DNA of 64,000 bases from Leisingera aquaemixtae. Lineage in GTDB: Bacteria; Pseudomonadota; Alphaproteobacteria; Rhodobacterales; Rhodobacteraceae. A program made the position numbers and the translations under genes. The notes under the pieces are model-generated. The model made no database searches. It had not been told where the DNA came from and saw only the letters and a program-made list of their open reading frames with translations. The DNA lies in contig NZ_JAHVJQ010000006.1 in the NCBI RefSeq assembly GCF_019801145.1, positions 248,001 through 312,000 of the forward strand, read 5' to 3'. This document shows, one piece after another, positions 32,641 to 42,812 of this stretch; positions within the stretch are counted from its first letter, which is position 1, and each line of letters begins with the position of its first letter.

Positions 32641-33633
32641 ATGACCCAGGACCAAACAGCTGCCAATGGTCCCCACATTCCCGTCCTTCTGCGCCCGCTG
32701 CTGCAGGCGGTGGCGCCGGTCACGGGGCGCTGGCTTGACGGCACTTTCGGCGCGGGCGGCTACACCCGCGGCCTGCTGGAAGCCGGCGCCGAGCAGGTCA
32801 TCGGCGTGGACCGCGACCCGCTGGCCTTTGAACTCGCCAAACCCTGGGCGGGGGAGTACGGCGACCGCCTGATCCTGCAGCCCGGCGTCTTTTCCCGCAT
32901 GGATGAATACGCCCGGGACCTCGATGGCGTGGTGCTGGACCTTGGCGTCTCCTCGATGCAGCTGGATCTTGCCGAACGCGGCTTCTCCTTTATGAAGGAC
33001 GGCCCGCTGGATATGCGGATGTCCCAGTCCGGCCCCTCTGCTGCCGACCTGATTGCGGAACTGACCGAGGCGCAGATCGCCGACATTCTGTTCCACTACG
33101 GCGAGGAGCGCGCCAGCCGCCGCATCGCCAAAGCCATTGTAAAAGAACGCACAATCGAGCCGATCACCACCACCCTGCGCCTTGCGGGCATCATCGAGAG
33201 CTGCCTGCCGCGCCCCAAGCCCGGCCAGTCGCATCCCGCGACCCGCAGCTTCCAGGGCCTGCGCATCGCAGTGAACGCCGAATATGACGAGCTGTTCGAG
33301 GGCCTTCTGGCCGCCGAGCGCGCGCTGAAGCCCGGCGGCCTCTTGGCGGTTGTCACCTTCCACTCGGTCGAGGACCGCATGGTCAAGCGCTTCTTCCAGC
33401 ACCGCGCAGGGAAAACCGGTCGCGCCAACCGCTATGCGCCGGAGCAACAGGAAACCCCAGCCCAATTCGAGCTGGTCACCCGCAAGGCGGTGGGGCCGGA
33501 CGAGCAGGAGCTGGCCGAAAACCCGCGCTCCCGGTCCGCCCGCCTGCGGGTCGGGCGCCGCACCGATGCCGCACCCGGGCCGATCTCGGCCAAGGAGCTT
33601 GGAATGCCGCAGCTGAAAGAGGCGCGTAAATGA
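32641..33633 (+). CDS. rsmH: 16S rRNA (cytosine(1402)-N4)-methyltransferase
   Basis: 330 aa. Methylates the N4 of C1402 in 16S rRNA. The SAM-binding motif is [14 protein letters not shown] near residue 33, then [12 protein letters not shown] near 52, [13 protein letters not shown] near 97, and the late [16 protein letters not shown] near 235. Family length is normal. Second gene of the dcw operon, with its stop overlapping the ftsL ATG by four bases. Confidence 0.95.
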   Translation: MTQDQTAANGPHIPVLLRPLLQAVAPVTGRWLDGTFGAGGYTRGLLEAGAEQVIGVDRDPLAFELAKPWAGEYGDRLILQPGVFSRMDEYARDLDGVVLDLGVSSMQLDLAERGFSFMKDGPLDMRMSQSGPSAADLIAELTEAQIADILFHYGEERASRRIAKAIVKERTIEPITTTLRLAGIIESCLPRPKPGQSHPATRSFQGLRIAVNAEYDELFEGLLAAERALKPGGLLAVVTFHSVEDRMVKRFFQHRAGKTGRANRYAPEQQETPAQFELVTRKAVGPDEQELAENPRSRSARLRVGRRTDAAPGPISAKELGMPQLKEARK

Positions 33634-33983
33634 AGACTTTGCTGTATGCCGCAACCTGCCTGGCCGTCTTCGGCCTCGCCTTCTGGGCCTACCGCGAAAA
33701 TTACGCCACCCAGCAGGTGCTCAAGGAAACCCGCGCGCTGCAGCGCGAGATCGGCGCCGCCCAGGTGCGTCTCAGCGTGCTGCGCGCCGAATGGGCCTAC
33801 CTCAACCGCCCGCAGCGGCTGCGCGACCTGGCCGACATCAATTTCGACCGCCTCGGCCTCTTGCCGCTGCGCCCGGATCAGTTCGGCCGCGTGGATGAGG
33901 TCTCCTACCCGGCGCCGCCGGAGCTGGAGATCGAAAACGAGATCGAAGTCTCCGGCCTGAACGCAGGGAGCAGCCAGCCATGA
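33630..33983 (+). CDS. ftsL: Cell division protein FtsL
   Basis: 117 aa bitopic protein. One membrane helix (residues 2-20) is followed by a periplasmic coiled coil ([41 protein letters not shown]). FtsL joins FtsB and FtsQ to activate FtsI/FtsW. The RPQRLRDLA segment after the coil is typical of alphaproteobacterial FtsL. It overlaps rsmH and ftsI by four bases each, so translation is coupled. FtsB is not in this cluster. Confidence 0.88.
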   Translation: MKTLLYAATCLAVFGLAFWAYRENYATQQVLKETRALQREIGAAQVRLSVLRAEWAYLNRPQRLRDLADINFDRLGLLPLRPDQFGRVDEVSYPAPPELEIENEIEVSGLNAGSSQP

Positions 33984-35764
33984 TCCGCACGCCGCTCCGC
34001 CCGCTGGCCCGCATCCTGCACGCCCGTGCCTCTGGCGAGAACCCGGACGTGATCGAAAAGGAAAACATCAGCCTGCGCCATCAGGAGATGCAGGTGCAGG
34101 CCCGCCAGCGTGCCGAGGGGCGGCTCTTGGTACTGGGGCTGTTCTTTGTCTGCGCCTTCGGGGCGATCATCGCCCGCATGGGCATGACCGCGGTATCGGA
34201 ACCGGCGGAACCCATTGCCAGCGTTCCCGGCGCGGCCATCGCCGCGCAGCGCGCCGATATCGTTGACCGCAACGGCAGCCTGCTGGCCACCAATTTCGAA
34301 ACCCATTCCCTCTACGCCCAGCCGCCGCAGATGATTGACCCCGTCGGCGCCGCGGAAAAGCTGGTGGAGATCTTCCCCGACCTCGACCGCGAGCGGCTGA
34401 TCAAGGATTTCACCGGCAAGCGCAAGTTCCTGTGGGTGAAGAAGAAAATCAGCCCGGAGCAGCTCCAGGCGGTGCATGACATCGGCGATCCCGGCCTGAT
34501 GTTCGGCCCGCGCGAGATGCGCCTGTACCCCAATGGCCGCCTCGCCGCCCATGTGCTGGGCGGCGCCGGCTTTGGCAAGGAGGGCGTGAACGCCGCCGAG
34601 GTGATCGGCGTCGCCGGTGTCGAACGGCAGTTCGACGATTACCTGCGCGACCCGGCAAATGCAGGCAAACCGCTGCAGCTGTCCCTCGACCTCACCGTGC
34701 AGGCGGCGGCAGAGCAGGTGCTTTATGGCGGCATGAAGCTGATGAACGCCAAGGGCGCCACCTCGATCCTGATGGACGCCCACACCGGCGAGGTGATCTC
34801 GGTGGTGTCCTTCCCGGATTTTGACCCCAACGACCGGCCGCGGCCGCCGACCTCCGGCTTTGATCCCTCCGACAGCCCGCTGTTCAACCGCGCGGTGCAG
34901 GGGGTCTATGAGCTCGGCTCCACCTTCAAGATTTTCACCGCCGCCCAGGCGATGGAACTGGGGCTGGTCGGCGCCGACACCGTGATCGACACCCGCGGGC
35001 CGCTGCGCTGGGGCCGTTTCGCGATCCGCGATTTCCGCAACTACGGCAATGAGATGTCGGTGACCAAGATCATCGTCAAATCCTCCAACATCGGCACCGC
35101 GCGGCTGGCGCAGCAGATCGGGGTGGAGCGGCAGAAAAGCTTCCTCAGCGATCTTGGCATGCTGGAGCCGACCCCGTTTGAAATTTCCGAGGCCAAGGGC
35201 GGCAAGCCGCTTTTGCCCGGCAACTGGTCGGAGCTGTCGGCGATGACCATTTCCTACGGCCACGGCATTTCCACCACGCCGATGCATCTGGCGGCGGGCT
35301 ATGCAGCGATTGCCAACGGCGGCCGCTACGTGGCGCCGACGATTCTGAAACAGGCCGCGCCGCAGCTGGGCGAACGGGTGATGAGCACCGCAACCGCCGC
35401 CGCCGCGCGCAAGATGTTGCGCAAGGTGGTGAGCGAAGGCACCGCGTCTTTTGCCGAGGTCGAGGGCTACCAGGTCGGCGGCAAGACCGGCACCGCGGAC
35501 AAGCCCAAACCCCGCGGCGGCTATTACGAGGATAAGGTGATTGCCACTTTTGCCTCTATTTTCCCGGCACATGACCCGAAATACGTGCTGATCGTGACGC
35601 TGGACGAACCATCCATCATTGCCCACGGCGAGGAGCGCCGCACCGCAGGCTGGACTGCCACCCCGGTGGCGGCGGAGATGATCGGCCGCGTCGCGCCGCT
35701 CCTGGGCCTGCGTCCGCAAGTTGAACCCGCAGAGGTGACTGGTATAACCCTCACCTCGAACTAA
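33980..35764 (+). CDS. ftsI: Penicillin-binding protein 3 (septal transpeptidase)
   Basis: 594 aa. Short cytoplasmic tail, one membrane helix at about 50-70, a pedestal domain, then the transpeptidase domain. The catalytic motifs are S314-TFK317 (YELGSTFKIF), SSN around 368-370 and KTGT at 502 (GGKTGTADKP). It cross-links septal peptidoglycan together with FtsW and is the target of beta-lactams such as aztreonam. It overlaps ftsL and precedes murE by 19 bases. Confidence 0.95.
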   Translation: MIRTPLRPLARILHARASGENPDVIEKENISLRHQEMQVQARQRAEGRLLVLGLFFVCAFGAIIARMGMTAVSEPAEPIASVPGAAIAAQRADIVDRNGSLLATNFETHSLYAQPPQMIDPVGAAEKLVEIFPDLDRERLIKDFTGKRKFLWVKKKISPEQLQAVHDIGDPGLMFGPREMRLYPNGRLAAHVLGGAGFGKEGVNAAEVIGVAGVERQFDDYLRDPANAGKPLQLSLDLTVQAAAEQVLYGGMKLMNAKGATSILMDAHTGEVISVVSFPDFDPNDRPRPPTSGFDPSDSPLFNRAVQGVYELGSTFKIFTAAQAMELGLVGADTVIDTRGPLRWGRFAIRDFRNYGNEMSVTKIIVKSSNIGTARLAQQIGVERQKSFLSDLGMLEPTPFEISEAKGGKPLLPGNWSELSAMTISYGHGISTTPMHLAAGYAAIANGGRYVAPTILKQAAPQLGERVMSTATAAAARKMLRKVVSEGTASFAEVEGYQVGGKTGTADKPKPRGGYYEDKVIATFASIFPAHDPKYVLIVTLDEPSIIAHGEERRTAGWTATPVAAEMIGRVAPLLGLRPQVEPAEVTGITLTSN

Positions 35765-35783
35765 CCAAGGGTAGAGGGCCGCC

Positions 35784-37271
35784 ATGAGCAGCAGCAGACC
35801 AGACCAGCCCCTGAGCCAATTGGGGCTGACCGCCCGCGGCGGCGCCGACCCGCAGATCCGCGGCCTGGCGGTGGACAGCCGCGAGGTGCGCGCGGGGTTC
35901 CTTTTTGCAGCGCTGCCGGGCAGCCAGGTGCATGGCGCCAAGTTCATCCCCGCCGCGCTGGAAAAAGGCGCCGCTGCGATCCTGACCGACGCTGCGGGCG
36001 CGGGCATCGCCGCCAAGGTGCTGGACGAAAGCCACGCCGCGCTGGTGGTGGTCGAGGACCCGCGACAGACGCTGGCCTACGCCGCCGCCCTGTGGTTTGG
36101 TGGCCAGCCGCAGACCGTGGTGGCCGTGACCGGCACCAACGGCAAGACCTCGGTCGCCACTTTCGTGCGCCAGATCTGGACCGAGCTGGGCCATGAGGCC
36201 GTCAACATGGGCACCACCGGCATCGAGGGCGCCTGGAGCTACCCGCTGGCCCATACCACGCCGGAACCGATCACCCTGCACCGCGCCCTGGCAGAGGCCG
36301 CGGCGGCAGGGGTCACCCACGCGGCGATGGAGGCGTCCTCGCACGGTCTCGACCAGCGGCGTCTGGACGGGGTTCAGCTGGCCGCCGCCGGGTTCACCAA
36401 TTTCACCCAGGACCATCTGGACTATCACGAGACATTCGACGCCTATTTCACCGCCAAGGCGGGCCTGTTCCGCCGGGTGCTGCCGGAGGAGGGCGTCGCC
36501 GTCATCAACATGAACGACCCCCGCGGCGCCGAGATGCGCGCCGTCGCCGCCGCCCGCGGGCAGGAAGTGATTTCCGTGGGCCGCGGCCTGGGCGATCTGA
36601 ACCTGATGGGGATGCGCTATGACGGCACCGGGCAGGACGTGCGGTTCTCCTGGCATGACAAGCCCTATCAGGTGCGCTTGAACCTCATTGGTGGCTTCCA
36701 GGCGGAAAACGTGCTCTTGGCCTGCGGGCTGGTGATTGCCGCCGGCGAGGACCCGGAGCGGGTGTTTGAAACCCTGCCGCATCTGACCACCGTGCGCGGC
36801 CGGATGCAGCTGGCGGCGTCGCGCGACAATGGCTCTGCCGTGTTTGTCGATTACGCCCATACCCCTGATGCCGTTGCCAGCGCCATCAAGGCGCTGCGCC
36901 CGCATGTGCTGGGCCGGCTGATTGCCATCGTCGGCGCCGGCGGCGACCGTGACACCACCAAGCGGCCGCTGATGGGGCAGGCGGCGCACGAGAACGCCGA
37001 TGTGGTGATCGTCACCGACGACAACCCCCGCAGCGAGGATCCGGCCATCATCCGCGCCGCGGTGAAGGGCGGCGCGCCGGACTGTATCGAGATCGGCGAC
37101 CGGGCTGAGGCGATCCTGCGCGGCGCTGACATGCTGCAGGCGGGCGATGCGCTGATCGTCTGCGGCAAGGGCCATGAGACCGGCCAGACCGTGGGCGACA
37201 CGGTGCTGCCGTTTGACGATGTGGAACAGGCCAGCATTGCCGTGGCCGCGCTGGACGGGAGGATCGCATGA
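35784..37271 (+). CDS. murE: UDP-MurNAc-tripeptide ligase (meso-diaminopimelate adding)
   Basis: 495 aa Mur ligase. ATP loop TGTNGKTSVATF near residue 115, substrate region THAAMEASSHGLDQRRLDG near 180 and the DNPR motif near 413, which selects meso-diaminopimelate rather than lysine. It adds the third residue of the stem peptide in the cytoplasm. AGGGTAGAGGG precedes the ATG. The stop overlaps murF by four bases. Confidence 0.95.
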   Translation: MSSSRPDQPLSQLGLTARGGADPQIRGLAVDSREVRAGFLFAALPGSQVHGAKFIPAALEKGAAAILTDAAGAGIAAKVLDESHAALVVVEDPRQTLAYAAALWFGGQPQTVVAVTGTNGKTSVATFVRQIWTELGHEAVNMGTTGIEGAWSYPLAHTTPEPITLHRALAEAAAAGVTHAAMEASSHGLDQRRLDGVQLAAAGFTNFTQDHLDYHETFDAYFTAKAGLFRRVLPEEGVAVINMNDPRGAEMRAVAAARGQEVISVGRGLGDLNLMGMRYDGTGQDVRFSWHDKPYQVRLNLIGGFQAENVLLACGLVIAAGEDPERVFETLPHLTTVRGRMQLAASRDNGSAVFVDYAHTPDAVASAIKALRPHVLGRLIAIVGAGGDRDTTKRPLMGQAAHENADVVIVTDDNPRSEDPAIIRAAVKGGAPDCIEIGDRAEAILRGADMLQAGDALIVCGKGHETGQTVGDTVLPFDDVEQASIAVAALDGRIA

Positions 37272-38668
37272 CGCTCTGGACCGCAGATGAGGCAGCCGCC
37301 GCCACCGGCGGGCGGGCGCAGGGGGACTGGGCCGTCTCCGGCCTGTCGATCGACACCCGCACCATCGAACCCGGCGATATGTTCGTGGCGCTGAAGGCCG
37401 CGCGCGACGGCCATGACTTCGCGGCGCAGGCGCTGGAAAAGGGGGCAGGCGCGGCGCTGGTCTCCCGCATTCCGGATGGGGTGCCTGAGGATGCGCCGCT
37501 TTTGATCGTCGACGATGTGCAGGCGGGGCTGGAGGCCTTGGGCCGCGCGTCGCGCGCCCGCACGCAGGCCAAGGTCGTTGCGGTGACCGGCTCGGTCGGC
37601 AAGACCTCGACCAAGGAAATGCTGGCGCGGATGCTGTCGGACCAGGGCCGCACCCATGCCGCCGTTGCCAGCTACAACAACCACTGGGGCGTGCCGCTGA
37701 CGCTGGCGCGGATGCCGCGCGATACCGAGTATGCGGTGATCGAGATCGGCATGAACCACCCCGGCGAGATCGCGCCGCTGGCAAAACAGGCGCGCCCGCA
37801 TGTGGCGATGGTGACGACGGTGGCCGCGGTGCATCTGGAGGCTTTTGAAAACGTCGAGGGCATCGCGGCTGAGAAGGCTGCGATCATGGAGGGGCTGGAG
37901 CCCGGCGGCGTCGCGGTTTTGAATGCCGATATTGCTGAGGCCCATGTACTGCGCGACGTGGCCGCTGGTCTGGGTGCGACCGCCCGCTGGTTTGGCGAAA
38001 GCGCCGCAGACTACACCCTGCATTCTGCCGGGATCGAGGGCGAGGAGACCGTTGCCCGCGCCACCGCAGCGGGGCGCGAAGTTGAGCTGCACATTCAATC
38101 GCTTGGCGCCCATTTCGCGATGAATGCGCTGGGCGCGATGGCCTGTGTTGAAGCCTTGGGGGCCGACCCGGTTAAAGCCGTCGAAAGCCTCGCCCTGTGG
38201 TCGCCGGTCAAGGGCCGCGGCGTGCGCGAGACGGTCCGGCTGGTGAGCGGCGCCATTACCCTGCTGGACGACAGCTATAACGCCAACCCGACCTCGATGG
38301 CGGCGGCGCTGGCAGTGCTGGCGGCCACGCCGGGGCAAGGGCGCAGGATCGCCTATGTCGGTGACATGAAGGAGCTTGGCCCGCAGGAGGTGGAGCTTCA
38401 CGCCGGGCTGGCCGGTCTGGCCGCGGTTGAGGGCATCGACAGGATCCACTGCATCGGTCCGCTGATGCAGGCTTTGCATGGTGCTTTGCCGGAGGGCAAG
38501 CGCGGCGGCTGGTACGCAACCAGCGCCGAGGCGGTGCCCGGCCTTGCAGAGGAAATCCGCGGCGGCGACATCGTGCTGGCCAAGGGCTCTCTCAGCATGG
38601 CGCTGGCCAGGATTGTTGACGGCATCCGCGAAATGGGCCACTCCGGCCCCACAAAAGAAAACGCGTAA
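37268..38668 (+). CDS. murF: UDP-MurNAc-tripeptide D-Ala-D-Ala ligase
   Basis: 466 aa Mur ligase adding D-Ala-D-Ala to UDP-MurNAc-tripeptide. Motifs are [16 protein letters not shown] near residue 100, [13 protein letters not shown] near 158, and [12 protein letters not shown] near 333. It is translationally coupled to murE (ATGA overlap) and is followed by mraY after 20 bases. Confidence 0.95.
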   Translation: MTLWTADEAAAATGGRAQGDWAVSGLSIDTRTIEPGDMFVALKAARDGHDFAAQALEKGAGAALVSRIPDGVPEDAPLLIVDDVQAGLEALGRASRARTQAKVVAVTGSVGKTSTKEMLARMLSDQGRTHAAVASYNNHWGVPLTLARMPRDTEYAVIEIGMNHPGEIAPLAKQARPHVAMVTTVAAVHLEAFENVEGIAAEKAAIMEGLEPGGVAVLNADIAEAHVLRDVAAGLGATARWFGESAADYTLHSAGIEGEETVARATAAGREVELHIQSLGAHFAMNALGAMACVEALGADPVKAVESLALWSPVKGRGVRETVRLVSGAITLLDDSYNANPTSMAAALAVLAATPGQGRRIAYVGDMKELGPQEVELHAGLAGLAAVEGIDRIHCIGPLMQALHGALPEGKRGGWYATSAEAVPGLAEEIRGGDIVLAKGSLSMALARIVDGIREMGHSGPTKENA

Positions 38669-38688
38669 AACACGAGGGAAGGGCCCAG

Positions 38689-39771
38689 ATGCTCTATTGG
38701 CTGACCGCTTTGTCGGACGGAGGGGATTTTTTCAACCTCTTCCGCTATATCACCTTCCGCGCAGGCGGCGCCTTCATGACCGCGCTGATCTTCGGCTTCC
38801 TGTTCGGCAAGCCGCTGATCAACGTGCTGCGCCGCAAGCAGGGCAAGGGCCAGCCGATCCGCGATGACGGGCCTGAGGGGCATTTCTCCAAGGCGGGCAC
38901 CCCGACCATGGGCGGCCTCCTGGTGGTGGGCGCGCTGCTGACCGCGACGCTGATGTGGGCGCGCTGGGACAATCCCTTTGTCTGGCTGGTGCTGTTCGTG
39001 ACGCTGGCCTATGGCCTGATCGGCTTTGCCGATGATTACGCGAAGGTTTCCAAGCAGACCACCGCGGGCGTGCCGGGCAAGCTGCGGCTGGCACTGGGGA
39101 TCATGATCGCGGTCACTGCGGCGCTGTGGGCTGCGGCCTATCACCCGGCGCCGCTGCAGAACCAGCTGGCGCTGCCGGTGTTCAAGGACACGCTGATCAA
39201 TCTCGGGATCTTCTATGTTCCGTTCTCGATCTGTGTGGTGGTGGGCGCTGCCAATGCGGTGAACCTGACCGACGGGCTGGATGGCCTTGCGATCATGCCG
39301 GTGATGATTGCGGCCGGAACCCTGGGCGTCATTGCCTATGCGGTGGGCCGCGTCGACTTCACCGAGTATCTGGACGTGCATTATGTGCCCGGCACCGGCG
39401 AAATCCTGATCTTCTGTGCGGCGCTGTTCGGCGCGGGCCTTGGCTTCCTGTGGTACAACGCGCCGCCCGCGGCGGTGTTCATGGGCGACACCGGCTCGCT
39501 GGCCCTGGGCGGCGCGCTGGGCGCCATCGCCATTGCCACCAAGCACGAACTGGTGCTGGCCATCGTCGGCGGTCTGTTCGTGGTCGAGGCGCTGTCGGTA
39601 ATCATTCAGGTCCTCTACTTCAAGCGCACCGGCCGCCGGGTGTTCCTGATGGCGCCGATCCATCACCACTACGAGAAGAAGGGCTGGGCCGAGCCGCAGA
39701 TCGTGATCCGCTTCTGGATCATCTCGTTGATCCTGGCGATGATCGGCCTGGCGACGCTGAAGGTGCGGTAA
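38689..39771 (+). CDS. mraY: Phospho-MurNAc-pentapeptide transferase
   Basis: 360 aa, about ten membrane helices. Transfers phospho-MurNAc-pentapeptide to undecaprenyl phosphate to make lipid I. Conserved motifs: [10 protein letters not shown] near residue 66 (THTPTMGG type), FADDYAKV near 111, [11 protein letters not shown] near 190, [15 protein letters not shown] near 264 and [13 protein letters not shown] near 323. Two terminator-type hairpins follow, so the first dcw transcript probably ends here. Confidence 0.96.
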   Translation: MLYWLTALSDGGDFFNLFRYITFRAGGAFMTALIFGFLFGKPLINVLRRKQGKGQPIRDDGPEGHFSKAGTPTMGGLLVVGALLTATLMWARWDNPFVWLVLFVTLAYGLIGFADDYAKVSKQTTAGVPGKLRLALGIMIAVTAALWAAAYHPAPLQNQLALPVFKDTLINLGIFYVPFSICVVVGAANAVNLTDGLDGLAIMPVMIAAGTLGVIAYAVGRVDFTEYLDVHYVPGTGEILIFCAALFGAGLGFLWYNAPPAAVFMGDTGSLALGGALGAIAIATKHELVLAIVGGLFVVEALSVIIQVLYFKRTGRRVFLMAPIHHHYEKKGWAEPQIVIRFWIISLILAMIGLATLKVR

Positions 39772-39785
39772 AACACACCGTTTGG

Positions 39786-39817
39786 CCGCCGCGCCATGTC
39801 TTTGGCGGGGCGGTTTT
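39786..39817 (+). terminator. Terminator after mraY
   Basis: CCGCCGCGCCA / TGGCGGGGCGG stem (11 pairs, one mismatch) followed by TTTT, 15 bases after the stop. Confidence 0.8.
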
Positions 39818-39837
39818 CTGTCAACTCTGGTTTATGG

Positions 39838-39875
39838 AACCGCCCGGGGCTGCTGCGTCGGGCGGTTTGTCTTTT
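39838..39875 (+). terminator. Second hairpin with T tail after mraY
   Basis: AACCGCCCG / CGGGCGGTT perfect stem with a 12-base loop, then TGTCTTTT. Confidence 0.65.
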
Positions 39876-40103
39876 GAAGAAGGCGGCGCCGCCGGAGGGG
39901 CGGAGCATCGGATGGCCGTTGTCAGCGGCCATGTCCGTCTATCGGCCTGTGCGGACCCGCCCTGCACCCAATGAGGAGGTGGTCTGAGGGGGCCGGTCTC
40001 CTGGTCTTCTCGTTGCAACGCTTGGAGACTAACCCGGCCGGGTGAAGATGTGGTGAGGGCAGCGTACGGTGGGTGCGCAACAGCCATGCAGGCAAGCCGG
40101 TTT

Positions 40104-41018
40104 TCAGAACACCGACCAATCCATCTCGCGCGCCAGCAGCTCCATCGCCTCGGTGCCCAGCTTGGAGTTTCCATTGTGGTCCAGTCCCGGCGACCAGACC
40201 GCGATGCTGGCTTTGCCCGGCACGATGGCCAAAATGCCGCCGCCAACCCCGCTTTTGGCGGGCAGGCCGACGCGGTAGGCGAACTCGCCCGACCCGTCAT
40301 AATGGCCGCAGGTCAGCATCAGCGCATTCAGCCGCCGCACCCGGTCCTGCGACACCAGCGCCGGTTTGGCGCCGCCGCCGATCAGGAAACGGCCCGCCTT
40401 GGCCAGCTGCACCGTGGTCAGTTCGGTGGCGCACTGGTGGAAATAGGTGCCCAGTGTTTTCTCCGGCGGGTTCTTGAGGTTGCCGAAGGACGCAAGGAAA
40501 TTCGCATGGGCAAAGTTGCGGTGGCCGTGGCGGGTCTCCGAGCTGGCCACCGCCTTGTTGATGTGGATGTCCTCGTCCTCTGCCGCGGCGCGGATGAAGG
40601 CGAGGATTTCCGCCAGCGCCTCCTTGGGCGCGCGGCCGGCCAGCAGCTCATCCGTGGTGACGATGGCGCCTGCGTTGACGAAAGGGTTGCGGGGGCGGCC
40701 GCGCTCATGCTCCAGCTGGACGATAGAATTGAACGCTGTGCCCGAGGGCTCGCGCCCGACACGGCTCCACAGCTGGTCGCCCGCGCGGCCAAGCGCGATG
40801 GCCAGGGTGAACACCTTGGTGATGCTTTGCGCGGAGAACCGGGTCAGCGCGTCGCCCGCGTGGAACAGGCTGCCATCCGCGGTGGCCACCGCGATGGCGA
40901 ACTGGTCCGGGTCGACCTGTCCCAACTCCGGAATATAGCCGGCGACGGCGCCGCGGTCGGTGCGGCTCTGCATTTCAGCACTGATCCGGTCGAGCAAAAC
41001 CTGCAATTCCGCGGCCAC
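40104..41018 (-). CDS. glsA: Glutaminase A
   Basis: 304 aa. Hydrolyses glutamine to glutamate and ammonia; in some bacteria it supports acid resistance. It has the serine-beta-lactamase-like fold with S65-ITK68 in [10 protein letters not shown], then [11 protein letters not shown] near residue 135 and the late [15 protein letters not shown] and [13 protein letters not shown] motifs. It is on the minus strand between mraY and murD, dividing the dcw cluster, and probably has its own promoter in the 130-base spacer shared with murD. Confidence 0.94.
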   Translation of the reverse strand: MAAELQVLLDRISAEMQSRTDRGAVAGYIPELGQVDPDQFAIAVATADGSLFHAGDALTRFSAQSITKVFTLAIALGRAGDQLWSRVGREPSGTAFNSIVQLEHERGRPRNPFVNAGAIVTTDELLAGRAPKEALAEILAFIRAAAEDEDIHINKAVASSETRHGHRNFAHANFLASFGNLKNPPEKTLGTYFHQCATELTTVQLAKAGRFLIGGGAKPALVSQDRVRRLNALMLTCGHYDGSGEFAYRVGLPAKSGVGGGILAIVPGKASIAVWSPGLDHNGNSKLGTEAMELLAREMDWSVF

Positions 41019-41147
41019 GGGGGATCCTTCCTTCTTGATTTGCCCGGAATCTCCGGCATGGGCCGGCGCTTGTCAATCTGACGGCTCTGGCAAAGCCTGA
41101 GCGGATCGGTTAGCGGTTCTGGCAACAGGTCTAAGGGAGGGCAGGTG

Positions 41148-42548
41148 ATGATCCCGGTCAAAGGATATGAGGGCGCCAAGGTGGCGGTGCTGGGGCTGGG
41201 GCGCTCTGGCCTGGCGACGGCGCGGGCCCTGCGCGCAGGCGATGCGGAGCCCTTGTGCTGGGACGACAACCCGGCAGCGCGCGAGGCGGCGGAGGCGGAA
41301 GGCTTCACCTGCCGCGGTCTGCACAAAGCCGGCGCCTTTGACGATGTGGCGGCGCTGATCACCTCGCCCGGCATTCCGCATCTCTATCCCAAGCCCAACC
41401 CGGTGATCCGCGCCGCGATCGAGGCCGGGGTGCCGGTGGACAATGACATCGGGCTGTTCTTCCGCTCCTTTGCCGATGCCGAGTGGCAGATGTATGACCA
41501 GCCGCCGCGGGTGGTGGCGGTCACCGGATCCAACGGCAAATCGACCACGGTGGCGCTGCTGCACCACATCCTGCAGGAAGCGGGCCGCGAGAGCCAGCTG
41601 GCGGGCAATATCGGCCGCGGCGTGCTGGATATCGACCCGCCGGGCGAGGGCGGCGTGGTGGTGCTGGAGCTGTCGAGCTACCAGACCGAATTGGCCCGTG
41701 CGCTGACCCCGGATGTGGCGGTGTTCACCAACCTGTCGCCTGACCATCTGGACCGGCATGGCGGCATGGGCGGCTATTTCGCCGCCAAGCGCCGCCTGTT
41801 TGCCGAGGGCGGGCCGGACCGCGCCGTCATTGGCATTGACGAGGACGAGGGGCTGTTCCTGGCGGGCCAGCTGTCGGAGGGCGCGGGCGACGACCGGGTG
41901 ATCCGGATTTCCGCCGCGCGCAAGCTGACCGGGCCGGGCTGGCAGGTCTTTGCGCGTAAAGGTTTTTTGAGCGAGTACCGCAAGGGGCGGCAGGCGGCCT
42001 CCATCGACCTGCGGGAGATGATGGGCCTGCCGGGCGCGCATAACCACCAGAACGCCTGCGCGGCCTATGCGGCGGCGCGCACCCTGGGGCTGGCGCCGCG
42101 GCTGATTGGCGAGGCGATGGCCACATTCCCGGGCCTGCCGCACCGCAGCCAGACCATCGCAGAGGCAGATGGCGTGCGCTATGTGAATGACAGCAAGGCC
42201 ACCAACCTGGACAGCGCGGTGAAGGCGCTGAGCGCGTTCAAAAACATCCGCTGGATCTGCGGCGGGCTGGAAAAGGACGGCGGGCTGGACGCCCTGCAGG
42301 GGCAGACTGCCAATGTGCGCAAGGCCTATGTGATCGGCCGCGAGGCGGCAGGGTTTGCGCTGCAGCTGGATGTGGAGGCCGAGGTCTGCACCACCATGGC
42401 AGCGGCTGTGGAGCGCGCCATGGCGGAGGCTGAGGACGGCGACACGGTGCTGCTGGCGCCGGCCGCGGCGAGCTTTGATCAGTATGACAACTTCGAGCAG
42501 CGCGGCGATGACTTCGTGGCCGAGGTAAAGGCGCGGCTGGAAACCTAG
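41148..42548 (+). CDS. murD: UDP-MurNAc-alanine D-glutamate ligase
   Basis: 466 aa Mur ligase that adds D-glutamate. The N-terminal Rossmann part has [17 protein letters not shown], the ATP loop is [16 protein letters not shown] near residue 123, and late motifs are [11 protein letters not shown] and [18 protein letters not shown] at 41148 is preferred because GGGAGG lies seven bases upstream; the GTG one codon earlier is too close. It needs its own promoter, as glsA and terminators separate it from mraY. Confidence 0.95.
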   Translation: MIPVKGYEGAKVAVLGLGRSGLATARALRAGDAEPLCWDDNPAAREAAEAEGFTCRGLHKAGAFDDVAALITSPGIPHLYPKPNPVIRAAIEAGVPVDNDIGLFFRSFADAEWQMYDQPPRVVAVTGSNGKSTTVALLHHILQEAGRESQLAGNIGRGVLDIDPPGEGGVVVLELSSYQTELARALTPDVAVFTNLSPDHLDRHGGMGGYFAAKRRLFAEGGPDRAVIGIDEDEGLFLAGQLSEGAGDDRVIRISAARKLTGPGWQVFARKGFLSEYRKGRQAASIDLREMMGLPGAHNHQNACAAYAAARTLGLAPRLIGEAMATFPGLPHRSQTIAEADGVRYVNDSKATNLDSAVKALSAFKNIRWICGGLEKDGGLDALQGQTANVRKAYVIGREAAGFALQLDVEAEVCTTMAAAVERAMAEAEDGDTVLLAPAAASFDQYDNFEQRGDDFVAEVKARLET

Positions 42549-42555
42549 GCTCGGG

Positions 42556-42720
42556 TCAAAGACCGATGTCGCGCAGCAGGTGCTCTGGCAGGTGGCTCAG
42601 CCGCCTGCGGGCCAGCTGCTGCCCGGCGGCCTGGCCGGCCGGGGCGTCCTTGTGCCGCTGCGAGGCAAAAAAACTGCTGATAACGTGCCAGATGTTCATC
42701 TGTGAAAGCATTTCAGCCAT
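42556..42720 (-). CDS. DUF1127-like small protein
   Basis: 54 aa from the ATG at 42720, which has AAGGATC six bases upstream. The C-terminal end LARRRLSHLPEHLLRDIGL carries the DUF1127/YjiS signature (L-x-L-x-x-LL-x-DIGL), and the N-terminal half is unlike the family. Such proteins are often stress-linked and RNA-binding. It is divergent from the LysR gene; a palindrome in the shared spacer suggests control by that regulator. Unlike the 29.6 kb gene, no CCUCCUCCC hairpins follow. Confidence 0.75.
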   Translation of the reverse strand: MAEMLSQMNIWHVISSFFASQRHKDAPAGQAAGQQLARRRLSHLPEHLLRDIGL

Positions 42721-42730
42721 GGGCTTGATC

Positions 42731-42749
42731 CTTGTTCTGTCTGAACAAG
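42731..42749. promoter_or_regulatory. Palindrome in the LysR/DUF1127 divergent promoter
   Basis: CTTGTTC-TGTCT-GAACAAG, a perfect seven-base inverted repeat containing a T-N11-A core, the hallmark of LysR-type operators. It is 11 bases before the DUF1127-like start and 64 bases before the LysR start. Confidence 0.55.
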
Positions 42750-42812
42750 ATGTGGCCGCTTGCCGCGTCAATGACCAATTGAATCTCAGCGGTCCTGGTA
42801 TAAGCTGTGTTG

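Larger units (their letters stand above)
39772..40103. other. Spacer between mraY and glsA with two terminators
   Basis: 332 bases without a credible gene. The first 100 bases hold two hairpins with T tails (39786-39817 and 39838-39875). Short ORFs such as 39796-39987 cross these hairpins, are arginine/proline-rich and have no ribosome site, so they are not called. Confidence 0.65.
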